Assembly: GCA_033807695.1 (NCBI GenBank)
Contig: CM066307.1
Span: 558,001 to 622,000, forward strand
DNA from: Daedaleopsis sinensis
Lineage: Eukaryota > Basidiomycota > Agaricomycetes > Polyporales > Polyporaceae
DNA: 64,000 nt
Direction: 5' to 3'
This document shows, in pieces, positions 10,693 to 21,301 of this stretch; position 1 is the stretch's first letter, and the number at the start of each line of letters is the position of its first letter. The position numbers and the translations under genes are program-made. Below the pieces are notes generated by a model. It was not told the DNA's origin. It saw only the letters and a list, made by a program, of their open reading frames with translations, and made no database searches.

Positions 10693-12956
10693 ATGTCCGC
10701 CTCCAACCGTCGCTCGTCTTCCAACGTTGCCGCCACTCGCTCGTCTTCCGATGCTCCTCGTCGACCGATCCCCAAGGAGCTGTTCAAGTGGCTCCCGTTG
10801 CAATTTACGCGTGAATCCGATCGTCTTGGCTGTGAGGAGCCCGTTCCTACTACGCCCGACGAGCTTCGCGATCAGGACACCGCTCCGCTGACAATCAGCG
10901 ACTTCCGGGCGATCTTGGAAGAGTACACCGACGACCAGCTCGCTACGTTCTCATATGGCACGTTCCAGGCCATGTTTGCGCGTATCGTCATGGATCTGGT
11001 ACGCCGTCCCAGCCTTCCAAGTCCTGCCTTGCTGACACATTCCTTTTTCGCAGCACCGTCTCGTCCCGGAGTGGAATTGGTATCTGGATCCCCTCCTCCT
11101 CGCCACGCTACCGACGTTCGAGTTTTACGCGCCGCCCTCCCTGGTCTCGGAATTCTTTCGCTCGTACGCGCTGACTTCTCGCCGGTTGCGGCTGTTCGCG
11201 GTTTCGAGCACCGTCACGGAGTCCCCGCTGGAGATCGACATCCCCTTCCAGGCTCACCGCCTTCGGCTGGGCTTTTTCGAGCGTAAGTACTTACGTTCTT
11301 CGCCCTCACTCTTGCTTGACTAAGACCACTCTTCCTTGCAGTGAACTGGTACCACGAGATCATCCAGCCGCGCTGGATGGAGGTCGCCGATTACCCGCCC
11401 GACATGCGCGCCTCTCGTGAAACCATTGACACTCGCGTCGACCAGTTCTTGCCTTTGCTGTCCGGCATGCGTTACGTCCCGGTCCTCGACAAGAAGCGTC
11501 TCACGAGGTTGCTCGTCACGCGCCCCACTTCCTCGTCGACCGCGCATTCGTCTGACCCCGATGCACTTCCTGGCGACGCCTTCCTGGCTGCGATGGTCAC
11601 TGGTGCCGAGTACGTTCCCGAGGAGGAAGCTTCTGACGACGAGCCTCTGGCCGACGCTGCCCAGCGCGACTCTCCTCGTCGTTTCCGCACACGCTCTCCC
11701 CTCTCGCCTGACCATCCTCCTCCGCCTCCGCTGTCTCAACTGCCGCTGAAGAGGAAGAAGACGCCCCTCTTCTTCAGCACCGATGAGAGCGAGCCGCCCA
11801 AGAAGCCCGTCGACAAGGGAAAGCGTAAGGCTGTTTCCCCGCCCGAAGACGATTCCGACCGCGATGCCGAGGGCGAGGTCGACGATGAAGGCGAAGAGGA
11901 AGTCGACCAACTCGAGGAGGAGGAGCCTCCTAAGAAGAAGTCCCGCACCTCGCCCCGCAAACGTCCGCCTCCCGTCGTCGAGTTGTCGCCTAGGGTCAAG
12001 AAGCGCGACAAGAAGCCTCCTTCCACTCGCCAAGGTTCCGTGGAGTTGTCCAGCGCCGTGCAGATCGAGGGCGGCTGCGACGAGTGCCGTCGCGCCGGGG
12101 TCACCTGCAAACGTCCGGACCCTTCCGCGTTCCGCTGCGACTTCTGCAAGAAGAAGGGGAAGAGCTTCTCTTGCGCGTACGACCACCTGAGTGTCCAGGG
12201 AACGGTCAAAGGTCAGTTCCTTTCCCCTTGTTTCCTCGGTCTTCTTGCTGACTTCTTGTCTTCTTTCTAGTGCACGCCCGCATCGGCGCGATGTACAACG
12301 GCGTTGGGTTTTCCTTCTGGGAACCCTCGCAGCTGCCGCCCGCCGACCGTCTTCTCGCCATCGACTTCGTCCGCCAATTCGAGAGGAACTCGCACAAATT
12401 CCTCTCCGTCGACAAGGCCGCGCTCCAGGAGCGTCTTCGTCCGAAGACCATCCGGAAGGACACCCCCGTCTACCCATACCCGGAGGGTCCTACGCGTTAT
12501 CCTTCGCTCGACGAGAAGGGCCGCCTGCTCGAGGACTATGGCAACAGCAAGGCCGAACCCGACGACTCTACGCCTCCTCCTCGTTCGTCTCGCGCTTCTG
12601 GCAGCGTCAAGAAGGAGAAGCCGAGCCCCTCCAAGTCGGCTTCCCAACCGGCGACGCCTCTCAAGATCTCGATCAAATCCTCATCTTCCAAGCGCAGGTC
12701 GCCGGAGCCGGTCAGCTTCTCGCCGGAGGTCGTCGCGAAGGTCAACCATCTTCGCTCGCAGGTCAGCCTCGCACGCGCGCGCATCGTCGAGGACCTAGTG
12801 TCCATTCGGCAGCTTTCCCGCCGCGAGACTCGACAGACCCAGCTCGATTTTGGCGTGAAGATCGAAGGGTGCGACGATGTGCGGTCCTTCAAGGACTTGG
12901 TGGCGTCCAATGGATATCGTGAGGATCTCCTCGAGCTTCTTCGCAATGCCGAGTAG
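10693..12956 (+). CDS. Gene C, antisense cargo protein of G2 with Zn2Cys6-like cluster (696 aa)
   Basis: Four exons: 10693-10998, 11054-11282, 11342-12211, 12271-12956; all introns are GT-AG, 55-60 nt, and the joined frame is exactly 697 codons. Residues 1-200 form a globular, aromatic-rich region. Residues about 250-415 are acidic and lysine-rich with likely nuclear-localisation stretches (K-R-K-K, K-K-K-S-R). Around 423-457 the cysteines follow C-x2-C-x6-C-x9-C-x2-C-x8-C, the spacing of fungal Zn2Cys6 DNA-binding clusters, with flanking Arg/Lys. The C-terminus holds a serine/lysine linker and a helical domain. This suggests a nuclear DNA-binding protein, unlike typical regulators in having the cluster mid-protein. 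It is antisense to pol. Confidence 0.8.
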
Positions 12957-13407
12957 GGACTTCTTCGACGCGCGCGCGTCCCCGGACTTCTCGTTTATCA
13001 GCTTTTCTTGTCGTCTCCTTCTTGGTCGTCGTCTCGTCCTGTCGTCGCGCGGCTCGCGCTGTCTCGTTTTCTGTTTTTCGCATATATCTCCGCTGCTCGT
13101 CTCTGTCTCCCGCGGACTAGTTTCTCCGTCTCACTCCTGTCGCTCTGGGCTTTGTAATGTCTCCTTCTGGTTTTCTTTCCTGTATCCCGTCGCGCTCAGC
13201 TTCTGTTGTCCCTCTTAATCTGTACTGTATCTAGTATCTCGAATGTATCGCATCGCCTTCTGCTTTTCTTCTTGTGTGATCTCCGAGATGACCGACGCGC
13301 GAAGCGCCTCTTGAAGCGCTCTTCGGCCTGTAGAGGAATTGACTTCCGTAGTCAGGCGACTTCCTCCCCCCCACTTTTTCCATTTGACGTCCTCGTCAAC
13401 GTGAGTG
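12957..13407. other. Pyrimidine-rich gap between gene C and the pol stop
   Basis: T/C-rich on the plus strand, without an open frame I would call a gene. It is the shared 3' region of the convergent gene C and pol; no clear polyadenylation signal identified. Confidence 0.4.
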
Positions 13408-16400
13408 TCAGCCGTGTTCGTCGTCGTCTGCTAATCCTTCCTCTTCGTAGTTTTCCGTTGTGTTTTCTAATTCTTGCAGTCGTCTCTGTGGTGCGTCCAG
13501 TTCCTCAATGTTGAAGTTGATTGGGTCCTCACGCGCTAGGTAGGGGATGATTCTGAAGGCCGCTATGGGTCGATCGAAGACGGTCCCATCGAGTTCTGCA
13601 ATGATGTACGCGCCGCCTCTGTTGCGCGATACCACTACTAGAGGGCCTAGGTACCGTGGTCTCATCTTCCTGTTGAGCGACTTCTCAATTGCCGTGTGCC
13701 GCATCAGAACCAGCCTCCCTCGCTGGAAGTTGAAGTCTCGGATGGTTGCGCTGTGTTCCTTCTCGAATAGCTCCGCAGCTTGCACGCGTGTTCGGTAGAC
13801 GGTTGACCGCACCCACACTATGTCTTCCGGTCTTTTCTGCAAGGCCATCGCCCTGTTGGTGATCAACTCCGTTGTGGACACGAGCTTCGTCGGTATAGGC
13901 AGCAGGTACGTGGCTTCTGTGATGTCCATGGGCAGGATTGGATCCGTCCCAGTTACCGCGTAGTAGGGTGAGCACCCTAGTCTCCTGCGTACTGTGATTC
14001 GGTCCGCCCAGAGTACTGAATATACCCGCGCCACCCATTGCGTCGTATCACCTTCGCATGCTTTGAAGAGCGCATCCCGGACGTGGAAATGAGGCCGCTC
14101 GACGATTCCGTTCGCTCGTGAGTTGTATCCTGAGATCCGTATGTGCTTGACGTGATATTGCTTTGCCAGGTACTCCAACGCTGCAACCCACGGACTTCCG
14201 TTGTCTGAAACGATCTCGGAAAGTGCTCCCCATCTGCACAGCAGGTCTTGATAGATCCAGTCGCCGACCGCCTTCGCTGTTTGGACTGTACTTGCCCGTC
14301 CTTCAGCATAACTTGTGGTTGCACACCTCGCATGGAAGAAGTGCTTGTACGAGCCAGGCATGTCCATAGAGTCGACGTGAACTCGTACGAACGGCGCCGC
14401 AGGATAGGAAACTGAAGGTGGTATGTAGATCCGCGTAGTTTGTCGAATTTGACATTGGTGGCAGCTTCTCACATACGAGGCCACATCCGCCTTCATTTCT
14501 GGCCACCAGAACCGTTCGGCCACGAAGGAGATTGTCGCCTGTACGCCTCTGTGTCCTATGAAGTCGTGCATGCTCACAAATGCCTTCGCTCGTAGTTCTG
14601 GGGGTAGCACCACGAAGAATTGTCCTGCGTATTTGACGAACGCATCGAGGTCCTTCTGAACTAGCTTTGGTCTTCTCTTGGTGCACAGAAATTCGTAGAC
14701 ATTCGCTATTCTCTGGTCGAACTTCTGGGCAACCTCCATGCGCGGTACGATTGCGTAGTCAATTTCTGGGATGTCCGGTAGCTTGCCCGCCGTCCCGCTT
14801 GTCTGCTGCATGAGCGCACTGAAGCCCATCGCTTCCGTCTCGAAGTTGCTCGTTTTCCGCGTAACCTCGTGTTGTAGAGGAGTGTCTCCCAGGTGTGGAG
14901 GTGGATTTATGAGGTGTGTAAAGCCGTACATGTTGTCCACCCAGTCATCGAATTCTCCGTTGTCTGCTTCTTCTGGTTCGTCTTCAGGCTGCGCAGGTCG
15001 TCGGCTGAGTCCGTCCGGTCCATGGGAGATCCCAGGTACGTGCCGCATTTCGAAGTGGAACATATTAATGCTAATGATCCACCTATTCATGACTGCATTC
15101 GGCGCGACATCCGGATTCTGAATCATGGCTTTCGTAGATGTCGCATCCATCTCTACTATTAGGTTCCGTACACCGACCAGCCAAAAGCGGAGCGCCTTCA
15201 ATGCTCGGTACAGACCATATAGCTCGAGCTTCGGTTGCGAGAATCTGGCTTCCCTTTCGTTCAAGGTAATGGATCCAAAGCGGTTGTAGTATCGTTTCCG
15301 CGGGTCTTCCGGATCCTCTTGACACAACTGGTAGCCGACCGCGATATAAGAGGTGTCCACAGCTAGAATTACCGGGGCCTTCGACTCGTAGTTGATCGAC
15401 TTCAAGGCCGGGGATTCCACTAATGCTGTCTTTAGATCCTCCATGGCCTTGTCCTGTTCCTCTCCCCATTCGAACGGTACGTCCTTCCGCGTGAGTTTGA
15501 CTAATGGCGCGGCCTTCTTCCCGAAGTTCTTGATGAAGATCCTCCCAACGCCCACCGTTCCCAGGAACGACCGTACTTCGGAAACATTTTTACACGGTCC
15601 CCATTTGAGTACCGCATCCACGCAACCTCTCTCTGGAAGACGGCCTTCCGGTGTGCATCGATGTCCCACCGCTACGAAGTCGCGCGCCGCGCAGACGAAC
15701 TTCTTGCCCGAGAAGGTACCTCCAGCATGTTTCATCCGCTGTACAATCCTGTTGACGTCTTGCATGTGTTCCCAGATGTACCTCCTGATGCCTGGATTCT
15801 CCTTCATACACTCGAAAGAACTATCTTCCCGTTCGTAGGAAGACTCCGGTCCAATGACAGGTACGTCGTCGATGTAGGGAATCGTCGTATCCGGAATTTC
15901 AGGCTGCAATATGTAGGTCACGTCGTCATGGAAGATGGGTACTGAATTTGTCCATCCCATTGGTAGCGTCGTCAGTCGCATGGCTCCGAAAGGCGTTTGG
16001 AAGGTCGTGAGGTCGCGCGACTCTTCGTCCAGGATCCTCTCGTCGTATCCAACGTATAGATCCAAGGTTGTCCCGCACGCACGCCCTGCGAAGCGTTCCG
16101 CCATGTGGTCGGGTATTGGCGGTACACCGCTGTGTTGAATAGAGACCCTGTTGAGCGGCTCCAGACTATGGACGATCCTCAGGCTCCCGTCCTTTTTCAG
16201 CACACAGAACCATCTGGATCGGTAAGACACATTTGAGGGTTCGTATACGCCTGATTCTATTTTCTTCTTCATGATCTCACAGATTTGTCGGTAGGTTCCG
16301 GGTGGAATGGGGAAATTCGTTTCAATCCACGGAGTGTGAGGCACCACCGCAAACTTCACTGGTGGGAACATGTCCGTCCTGAAGTGGCCACGCTCGCTGT

Positions 16401-17130
16401 CTTCCTAAGCGAATCCCTGCTCCTGTTTGCACATCATGTCGTCTAGCAAAGCTAGCTCTTCTTCCGATAGGTGAGCATTGACTTTGTGGAGCTTCTCGCG
16501 TCGTTCAGCTGTGTACCGCCCAGTTGGTTCAAAAGGCTTTGGATTGAGGTCAAGCGGCTTCATTCCTTCGAGAGGGTCGCCGATTATTTCCCGTACAATT
16601 CTGTACTGCTTGGGAAGCTCCCCAATCACTGGTCGTACTTTCTTATCCACTGGCTTGTACTTCTTCTTCGATTTCACGTAGCTGCGTACGCTCTCGGGGT
16701 CCTCGGTGGCTGCTTGCCGCTCGTCGTCTTCTGGAAGTTGCTCGCCTTCCGCCTCTTGTTCTTGCTCGCTCGGCTCGGTTTTCTCGCTCGCTCTTGCTGC
16801 TTCGCTGGACCTAGACCGGATTCTGACTGCTCTTCTGCCTCTGGTTTTCGTAGCGTATACTGGGAGTGCTCGTCCTCGGAAGAGGGCTCGGTCGACTTCG
16901 CGCTGTGGTTGTCGACTCCGCATTCTATCCCCTTCTGATTCCTGGTTCGGTGCTTTCGAGAACATGGTTTTGATTTTCTGCTTTGTCTCGGAGTCGTCAC
17001 AGGCCGATAGATATGCTGACTGAATTGTGGAATTTTCTAGGTTTTCTAAGTCCTTGTACGCTGTCGTGAAAACTTGACCCGTTCTTGCGTCATAGTCGAG
17101 GACGAGAGTGACCTCTCCCTGACTGTTCAT
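13408..17130 (-). CDS. pol: G2 Pol: linker ORF, reverse transcriptase, RNase H, integrase (in-frame TAG at 16407-16405)
   Basis: Starts at ATG 17130, overlapping the Gag-protease stop (TGATG). The first 241 codons are a charged linker with Lys/Glu repeats. A TAG at 16407-16405 lies in the same frame as the rest. From 16371 come the reverse transcriptase (Y-I-D-D box near 15870), RNase H (A-V-D-T-S near 15355), the H2C2 integrase zinc finger near 14560-14440 (H-x3-H then C-H-Q-C), the integrase core with D-S-M-D, S-D-N-G-S and G-I-V-E-R, and an SH3-like C-terminal region ending 13408. In related Agaricomycete elements the TAG position is normally Trp (from memory), so it is probably a TGG-to-TAG nonsense change rather than programmed read-through. 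Confidence 0.9.
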
Positions 17131-19544
17131 CAGATCCTCGAAGCCCGAAAACCCTCGATTCTGAGTCCATAACTCGGAGAGTCTCCATGCGCGTAGGTCG
17201 GTAGCGTCAATTCGCGGTTCGAGTTAGGGCAAGTGACGGTAATTGACAATTGTCCATCCATAGAGTTGCTCGACCTCGCACGCATCACCGTCATGAACGG
17301 CCTTCCTAGGAGGATCTGGTAAGGCGCTGCCTTCACAACATGCATCTGGAGGTAGACCACGATCCCGCCACCTAATTCCACAGGCACGTTCTTTGCTAGA
17401 CCGAGTGTCATGTCGACCGTCCCATTTGCGCTGATCATCCTCCTTCGCTTGGTAGGATCGTAGGGGATCTTCAACGCATAAGCGATTTGGTCGTTTATAC
17501 CGACTATCTGGGACCCATCGTCGAGTGTACACTCTGTCGGCGTGTCCGTTCGGGCTACCCAGGTGAACAGCGACCTCAGCTTCTCCGATTCCGAGGCTAC
17601 GATGGTTGACTTCCGCCGACTGCTCGCAGGATAGCCTTGTCCCGGAGCTACATACGGTGCATTGTGCGACTTTGGCTCATCGTCCTCGTCCTCGCTGCCT
17701 TCATAGTCCAGGTCTACGAATGCAAAGGATCCAAGCGTCGGCCTTCCGGTCCCTGAGGATGAACTTCCTGCTGTCTGGAGGTTGTCTTCCGGGAAATCTT
17801 CGTCTTCAGCGACTTCGGTCACTAGTACCTTGTTCCGAGGCCGCTCGCCTTCCCGGTTGGTCACTTCCTGCAATTGCTCGTCTCTGACTTGCGTTCGCCT
17901 GAGAGCTGTGGCCTCATGCACTCGCTTCCTGAGTCCTGGAGAAATACTGAGTAGCTCGGCTGGTGACACTGTGATGCTCTGGCTGTCTCCGAAGCTTCGG
18001 TTGAAGACTCTTTCTTCCGCGGTCGGGTCGATGATCGCTGCGGTCCTTCTGACCGGTGGTTCGTCCTTCTTCGGCAGTTCCTGGCCTCTGGGTACCACAG
18101 TCGGCGCATAAGGATGGAAGGTCTCTTCAGGCTCTTTTGCCCTCGTGTCCCAGGTAACGTGCTTCTCCTTCTCCTTCCCCTTCTCTCTCGTCGGCTGGTG
18201 AGGCGGCTGATCACGCACGGGCGTCCCTGCCCGCGTGTCGTCCCTCCCTTTCTCCGAGTTGCGCGTAATACGTCGAGGCCGCGTCTCTAGCTCTACTCCA
18301 TCAAAAACCTGCCGTCCCGAGCGAGTGTTCATGCGCTCTTTAACCATGTTTGCTTTGTGCATGAGGACTTCTAACTCCTCTTCCAAGGTACGCTCGTCTT
18401 CCTGCATCTCGAACTGATAGATGTTGCTCATGGTTCCTCGCGCTCGTTGGTTTGGGTTCTTTTCGTGCCAAGCATTGACTCTATCGCGCATACAGTTCCC
18501 CGGCAGACTACGAGGGATCACACCGCCTCCTGGTAGGATGATTTTGTCGTATACGTCCTTCCGGATGAGTCCCGCCGTCATGTCCTCTGCGACTTTCGGG
18601 CACGTCTTCAACCGACATCCCGGTAGGCCGCAGTAGATGCATTCGTCGTTAGCGGGTGGATTACGTCCGTATAGGCCCCCTTGCTGCTGCTGGTACCTTC
18701 CCTGGGGAGGTTGTGGCGGTGGCGGGTATTGTTCCCCTTGTTGCGGCGGTTGCGTGGCTTGCATCCTCTGCTGGCTCACGAAGTCGCGCATGGTCGAGCT
18801 CATCATGGAGATCATCTCCCGCTTGAAGGCCGATAGATCCGGCTCAGTTTTCACCGTAACCGTGGAGGCCATGGCTGGAGCCGGAGGATTGACTCGAGCG
18901 AGGTTACCGGACGTCGCAGTTGACCAACTTCCGATCCCGCCGAACGGGCCTCCGTCCGCCAGACAATAGGAAATTGCTTCATGAACTTGCGCGACCGTGT
19001 AAGCTTCTTCTTTGTGTTTGGCAGGCACCTGGTGTGCTAACCGCGCGGATACCGCCATTGTGTACTGCATAGGAACTAGCCGTAGCAAGGCTGTCGACGT
19101 GTCGCGCTCCGTTAACTCTGGTTTGGTCTTCGCATGCAAGTACCGGTAGATGGGATAGAATTTGCCGTAGAACTTCATGTAGGTTTCGAGGCTGGATATC
19201 CCCGTACGTACGGCTTCCCCGATGACTTCATTGTATTCTCGCAGTGTCCAGGTGTACTGGGCATCCGTCCCGAGGTAGAAGGATAGAACCTCCGTCTTGA
19301 ATTCTTCATACGTCTTCTGGGTGTCCGAGAACGTCGGCAGGGACTTCCATCGCTTGGCGACTCCCGCTGGTATGTAGTCGACCGCCGCCGCCTTGCAAGC
19401 TTGTTCATCAGTGATGCTATGCTTCTTCAGGAGTCGGGCAAGGTCGTCAAAGTACCGCTCGACGGTGTCCTTGGATTCCTCATCGAATTGGGGCGCACTC
19501 CTTTCCGTACGCAACGGTAGTTTCGATAGATCTGCGCTAGCCAT
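17130..19544 (-). CDS. gag: G2 Gag-protease polyprotein (804 aa)
   Basis: I place the start at ATG 19544 (M-A-S-A-D-L), matched by the G1 gag start. The frame is open further to 20012, but that would run through the primer-binding site into the LTR. The capsid-like region covers the first 250 residues. A zinc-knuckle-like cluster C-I-Y-C-x4-C-x4-C lies near 18640. A charged linker follows, then a retropepsin-like domain near 17535 with T-L-D-D-G-S at the active site, where G1 has L-D-S-G, and L-L-G-R-P-F downstream. It ends in TGA overlapping the next ATG, suggesting stop-restart translation. Confidence 0.88.
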   Translation of the reverse strand: MASADLSKLPLRTERSAPQFDEESKDTVERYFDDLARLLKKHSITDEQACKAAAVDYIPAGVAKRWKSLPTFSDTQKTYEEFKTEVLSFYLGTDAQYTWTLREYNEVIGEAVRTGISSLETYMKFYGKFYPIYRYLHAKTKPELTERDTSTALLRLVPMQYTMAVSARLAHQVPAKHKEEAYTVAQVHEAISYCLADGGPFGGIGSWSTATSGNLARVNPPAPAMASTVTVKTEPDLSAFKREMISMMSSTMRDFVSQQRMQATQPPQQGEQYPPPPQPPQGRYQQQQGGLYGRNPPANDECIYCGLPGCRLKTCPKVAEDMTAGLIRKDVYDKIILPGGGVIPRSLPGNCMRDRVNAWHEKNPNQRARGTMSNIYQFEMQEDERTLEEELEVLMHKANMVKERMNTRSGRQVFDGVELETRPRRITRNSEKGRDDTRAGTPVRDQPPHQPTREKGKEKEKHVTWDTRAKEPEETFHPYAPTVVPRGQELPKKDEPPVRRTAAIIDPTAEERVFNRSFGDSQSITVSPAELLSISPGLRKRVHEATALRRTQVRDEQLQEVTNREGERPRNKVLVTEVAEDEDFPEDNLQTAGSSSSGTGRPTLGSFAFVDLDYEGSEDEDDEPKSHNAPYVAPGQGYPASSRRKSTIVASESEKLRSLFTWVARTDTPTECTLDDGSQIVGINDQIAYALKIPYDPTKRRRMISANGTVDMTLGLAKNVPVELGGGIVVYLQMHVVKAAPYQILLGRPFMTVMRARSSNSMDGQLSITVTCPNSNRELTLPTYAHGDSPSYGLRIEGFRASRI

Positions 19545-19956
19545 TGAATGGATTGTAGGTGGTACTACGGGTGGTAGAGCCGTAGGTAATATTTGAGCGG
19601 CGTAGGCTAGCAGGGAAGGAAGGGGGTTCCTAGGTAGGTTGAAGGCCCCTGCGGTATGTGATAGCGTAGGTCTTGGGTTACTAATTGATTCTGAAGTCAG
19701 GAACGGATGGTCCGGAACTTCAATGTCCTCCTGCTCGTCTTCAGAAGCGTCCTCTAGTTCGGTAAGCGGAGAGTCTGTGAAAACCGCGAAGTTGTTCTCG
19801 ATAACGGTAGTGATCTGCTCTGCTCTCTCGGGGTCTTCTGCTTCGATTTCCTCTAAAGCCTGTTCGGTTTGTCGATGGAGGCGACGGATACGTTCGCTCC
19901 GCGTCGGCCGCAAACGTGGGATTCTTGAGCCGGAACCGGTGGAGACTGTTCTTGTA

Positions 19957-19975
19957 CCCCTCGCGGTGGGCTCCA
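19957..19975 (-). promoter_or_regulatory. G2 primer-binding site
   Basis: Minus-strand TGGAGCCCACCGCGAGGGG, three bases after the LTR; same site as in G1. Confidence 0.8.
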
Positions 19976-19978
19976 GAA

Positions 19979-20884
19979 TGATGGGGTAACTCTGGGTCGC
20001 TGGGCGAAACACACACCCAAACGAGCACGAGATCAGCTACCTAGTAGGGTGCGAGGTGGAGGACAGGTTCCCGGTGTAGTCGCTCTTCTTCACGTAGCCC
20101 GTCGACGATAGACAAGGAAGTTGAGCAACTTCAGATGGAAGTTAAGCGACTTCCGTGGGTGAGGCTAGTCTGCAAGGGGAGATTGAAGACGAACGGTCTT
20201 CAATTGAGTGTCGACTAGATGCTTCTTGGACTCGGACTCGATCTCTGGAGCTACTGCGCTGCTTTGCTGGGCTGCAATCCCGCTGGCTTATATACTGTAC
20301 AAATCGTCGCCAAATAAACTACAACTATCATACCAACCGTCCAATCATAGGAAACCCTGCTCCTCCCACGCTCACGTCGCGATCCTCCTCTCCTGAACCC
20401 CTACGGCGCACTCCGGTGGTTAGGTAGGTGTTTGCACCGAGCCTATCACGTCGCCGCTCGACTTGCATCCGCGGTCACGAGAGCGCTTAGTCTTGTGGCG
20501 CGTCACCACGTGATCGCGTCTGAAGCCCATCCGCTCGTCTTCATAGGCCTCGGAAGGCCGTCCCCCTCACTCCCTTGTCTTCCGTGCCTCTTCCGACGAC
20601 CTTCGTACCAATTGCTGGACTCCGTGGCGGTCGCCTAGACCAGACCCTCGATCGATCGCCTCCTCTGTCCTGGCTAGAGCTCTGGCGACCTCGGTCAGCC
20701 GCCGGCAGCTCGGCATCGGCTCCTTCGACCCTTGGAATGGCATGTCTCCGTACTCGCTCCTTCGGTAGTCGCTCGCCTTCCTTGTGAAGCCGCTCGTCTT
20801 CATACTGCGTGAATTGACTGACGGGCGCGAATAGTGATGGGCTGCGTGGTGTTTCCGGGGCCTAGCTGGTCCTGAGGCTCATCA
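19979..20884 (-). repeat. G2 5' LTR
   Basis: 906 bp, TGATG...CATCA, nearly identical to 8242-9147. Minus-strand TATATAA at 20294-20288 is the likely promoter of the genomic RNA. Confidence 0.93.
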
Positions 20885-20888
20885 ACGG
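20885..20888. repeat. G2 target-site duplication, right (ACGG)
   Basis: Matches 8238-8241. Confidence 0.7.
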
Positions 20889-21301
20889 TCAGGAACGGCT
20901 ATGCCTGGACCCCTGCACCGTCGCCTACGCCTGCGACTAGCGTGTCATCGGTCCCGCATGATGCCTGTAACCTAAACTGTGGCCCGATCTGGTCTCGGGT
21001 GTCGGGGCGATCCTCAGGCTGCTGCCCAGCCTCCTGCCGGGGCCGCGGAGAACACTCGCAAGACTCCTACGGGCGCAGCCCGTTGGAGGGAAGGGTGTCG
21101 CGCCCATTGGAGGCCGGAGGCTCGCGCGCTGCGTGGGCCACATGAGGCGTACCGTCCGACGGCCTTGTCGGGGGGATGTGGTGGTCCTGGAGTGGGAGAC
21201 CGAGGGCAGGGACTCCGTACTGGCCAGCGTGTCGTAGTAGGCATCGTCGTATATCGGCGATGGCGCGAAAAGCGGGGCTGGCGCCACTACGGGGCGCATC
21301 A
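20889..21301 (-). repeat. G1 5' LTR, segment 2
   Basis: Continues the G1 LTR after the G2 insertion and ends GCGCATCA at 21301. The next base starts sequence also present in KDZ-2, which fixes the border. Confidence 0.7.

Larger units (their letters stand above)
8242..20884 (-). mobile_element. G2: young gypsy LTR retrotransposon with antisense cargo genes (12.6 kb)
   Basis: Two 906-bp LTRs (8242-9147 and 19979-20884), primer-binding site 19975-19957, Gag-protease, a second ORF with reverse transcriptase, RNase H and integrase, a polypurine tract next to the 3' LTR, and ACGG duplications on both sides. Between the 3' LTR and pol lie three plus-strand genes with introns. I see only two substitutions between the LTRs, so insertion is recent. 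Pol is preceded by one in-frame TAG, so this copy may need trans help. It sits in the G1 LTR, which sits in a KDZ gene. Confidence 0.93.
1..21301 (-). mobile_element. G1: degenerate gypsy (Ty3-type) LTR retrotransposon, 3' end off window
   Basis: The minus strand holds, right to left, a 5' LTR (21301-20889 then 8241-7687, split by element G2), a primer-binding site, gag, aspartic protease and part of the following ORF, ending near 3840. Pol is absent. Beyond it lie a 28-bp minisatellite and an antisense gene on the plus strand (91-634). The LTR starts TGATG and ends CATCA, as in G2. At 21302 the sequence changes abruptly to the middle of a KDZ transposase, so G1 is inserted in that gene; the other LTR and the 5' half of the KDZ gene must lie left of base 1. 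In-frame stops and a frameshift show it is not autonomous. Two younger elements are inserted in it (852-3636 and 8242-20884). Confidence 0.75.

Noticed and set aside
11320..12477. 385-codon minus-strand frame across gene C
   Set aside because: Shadow of gene C: Arg/Leu/Gly-biased translation opposite a GC-rich spliced gene with better evidence.
19545..20012. Gag start at ATG 20012
   Set aside because: Would translate the primer-binding site and part of the LTR; the homologous start in G1 supports ATG 19544, though the open frame between is noted.
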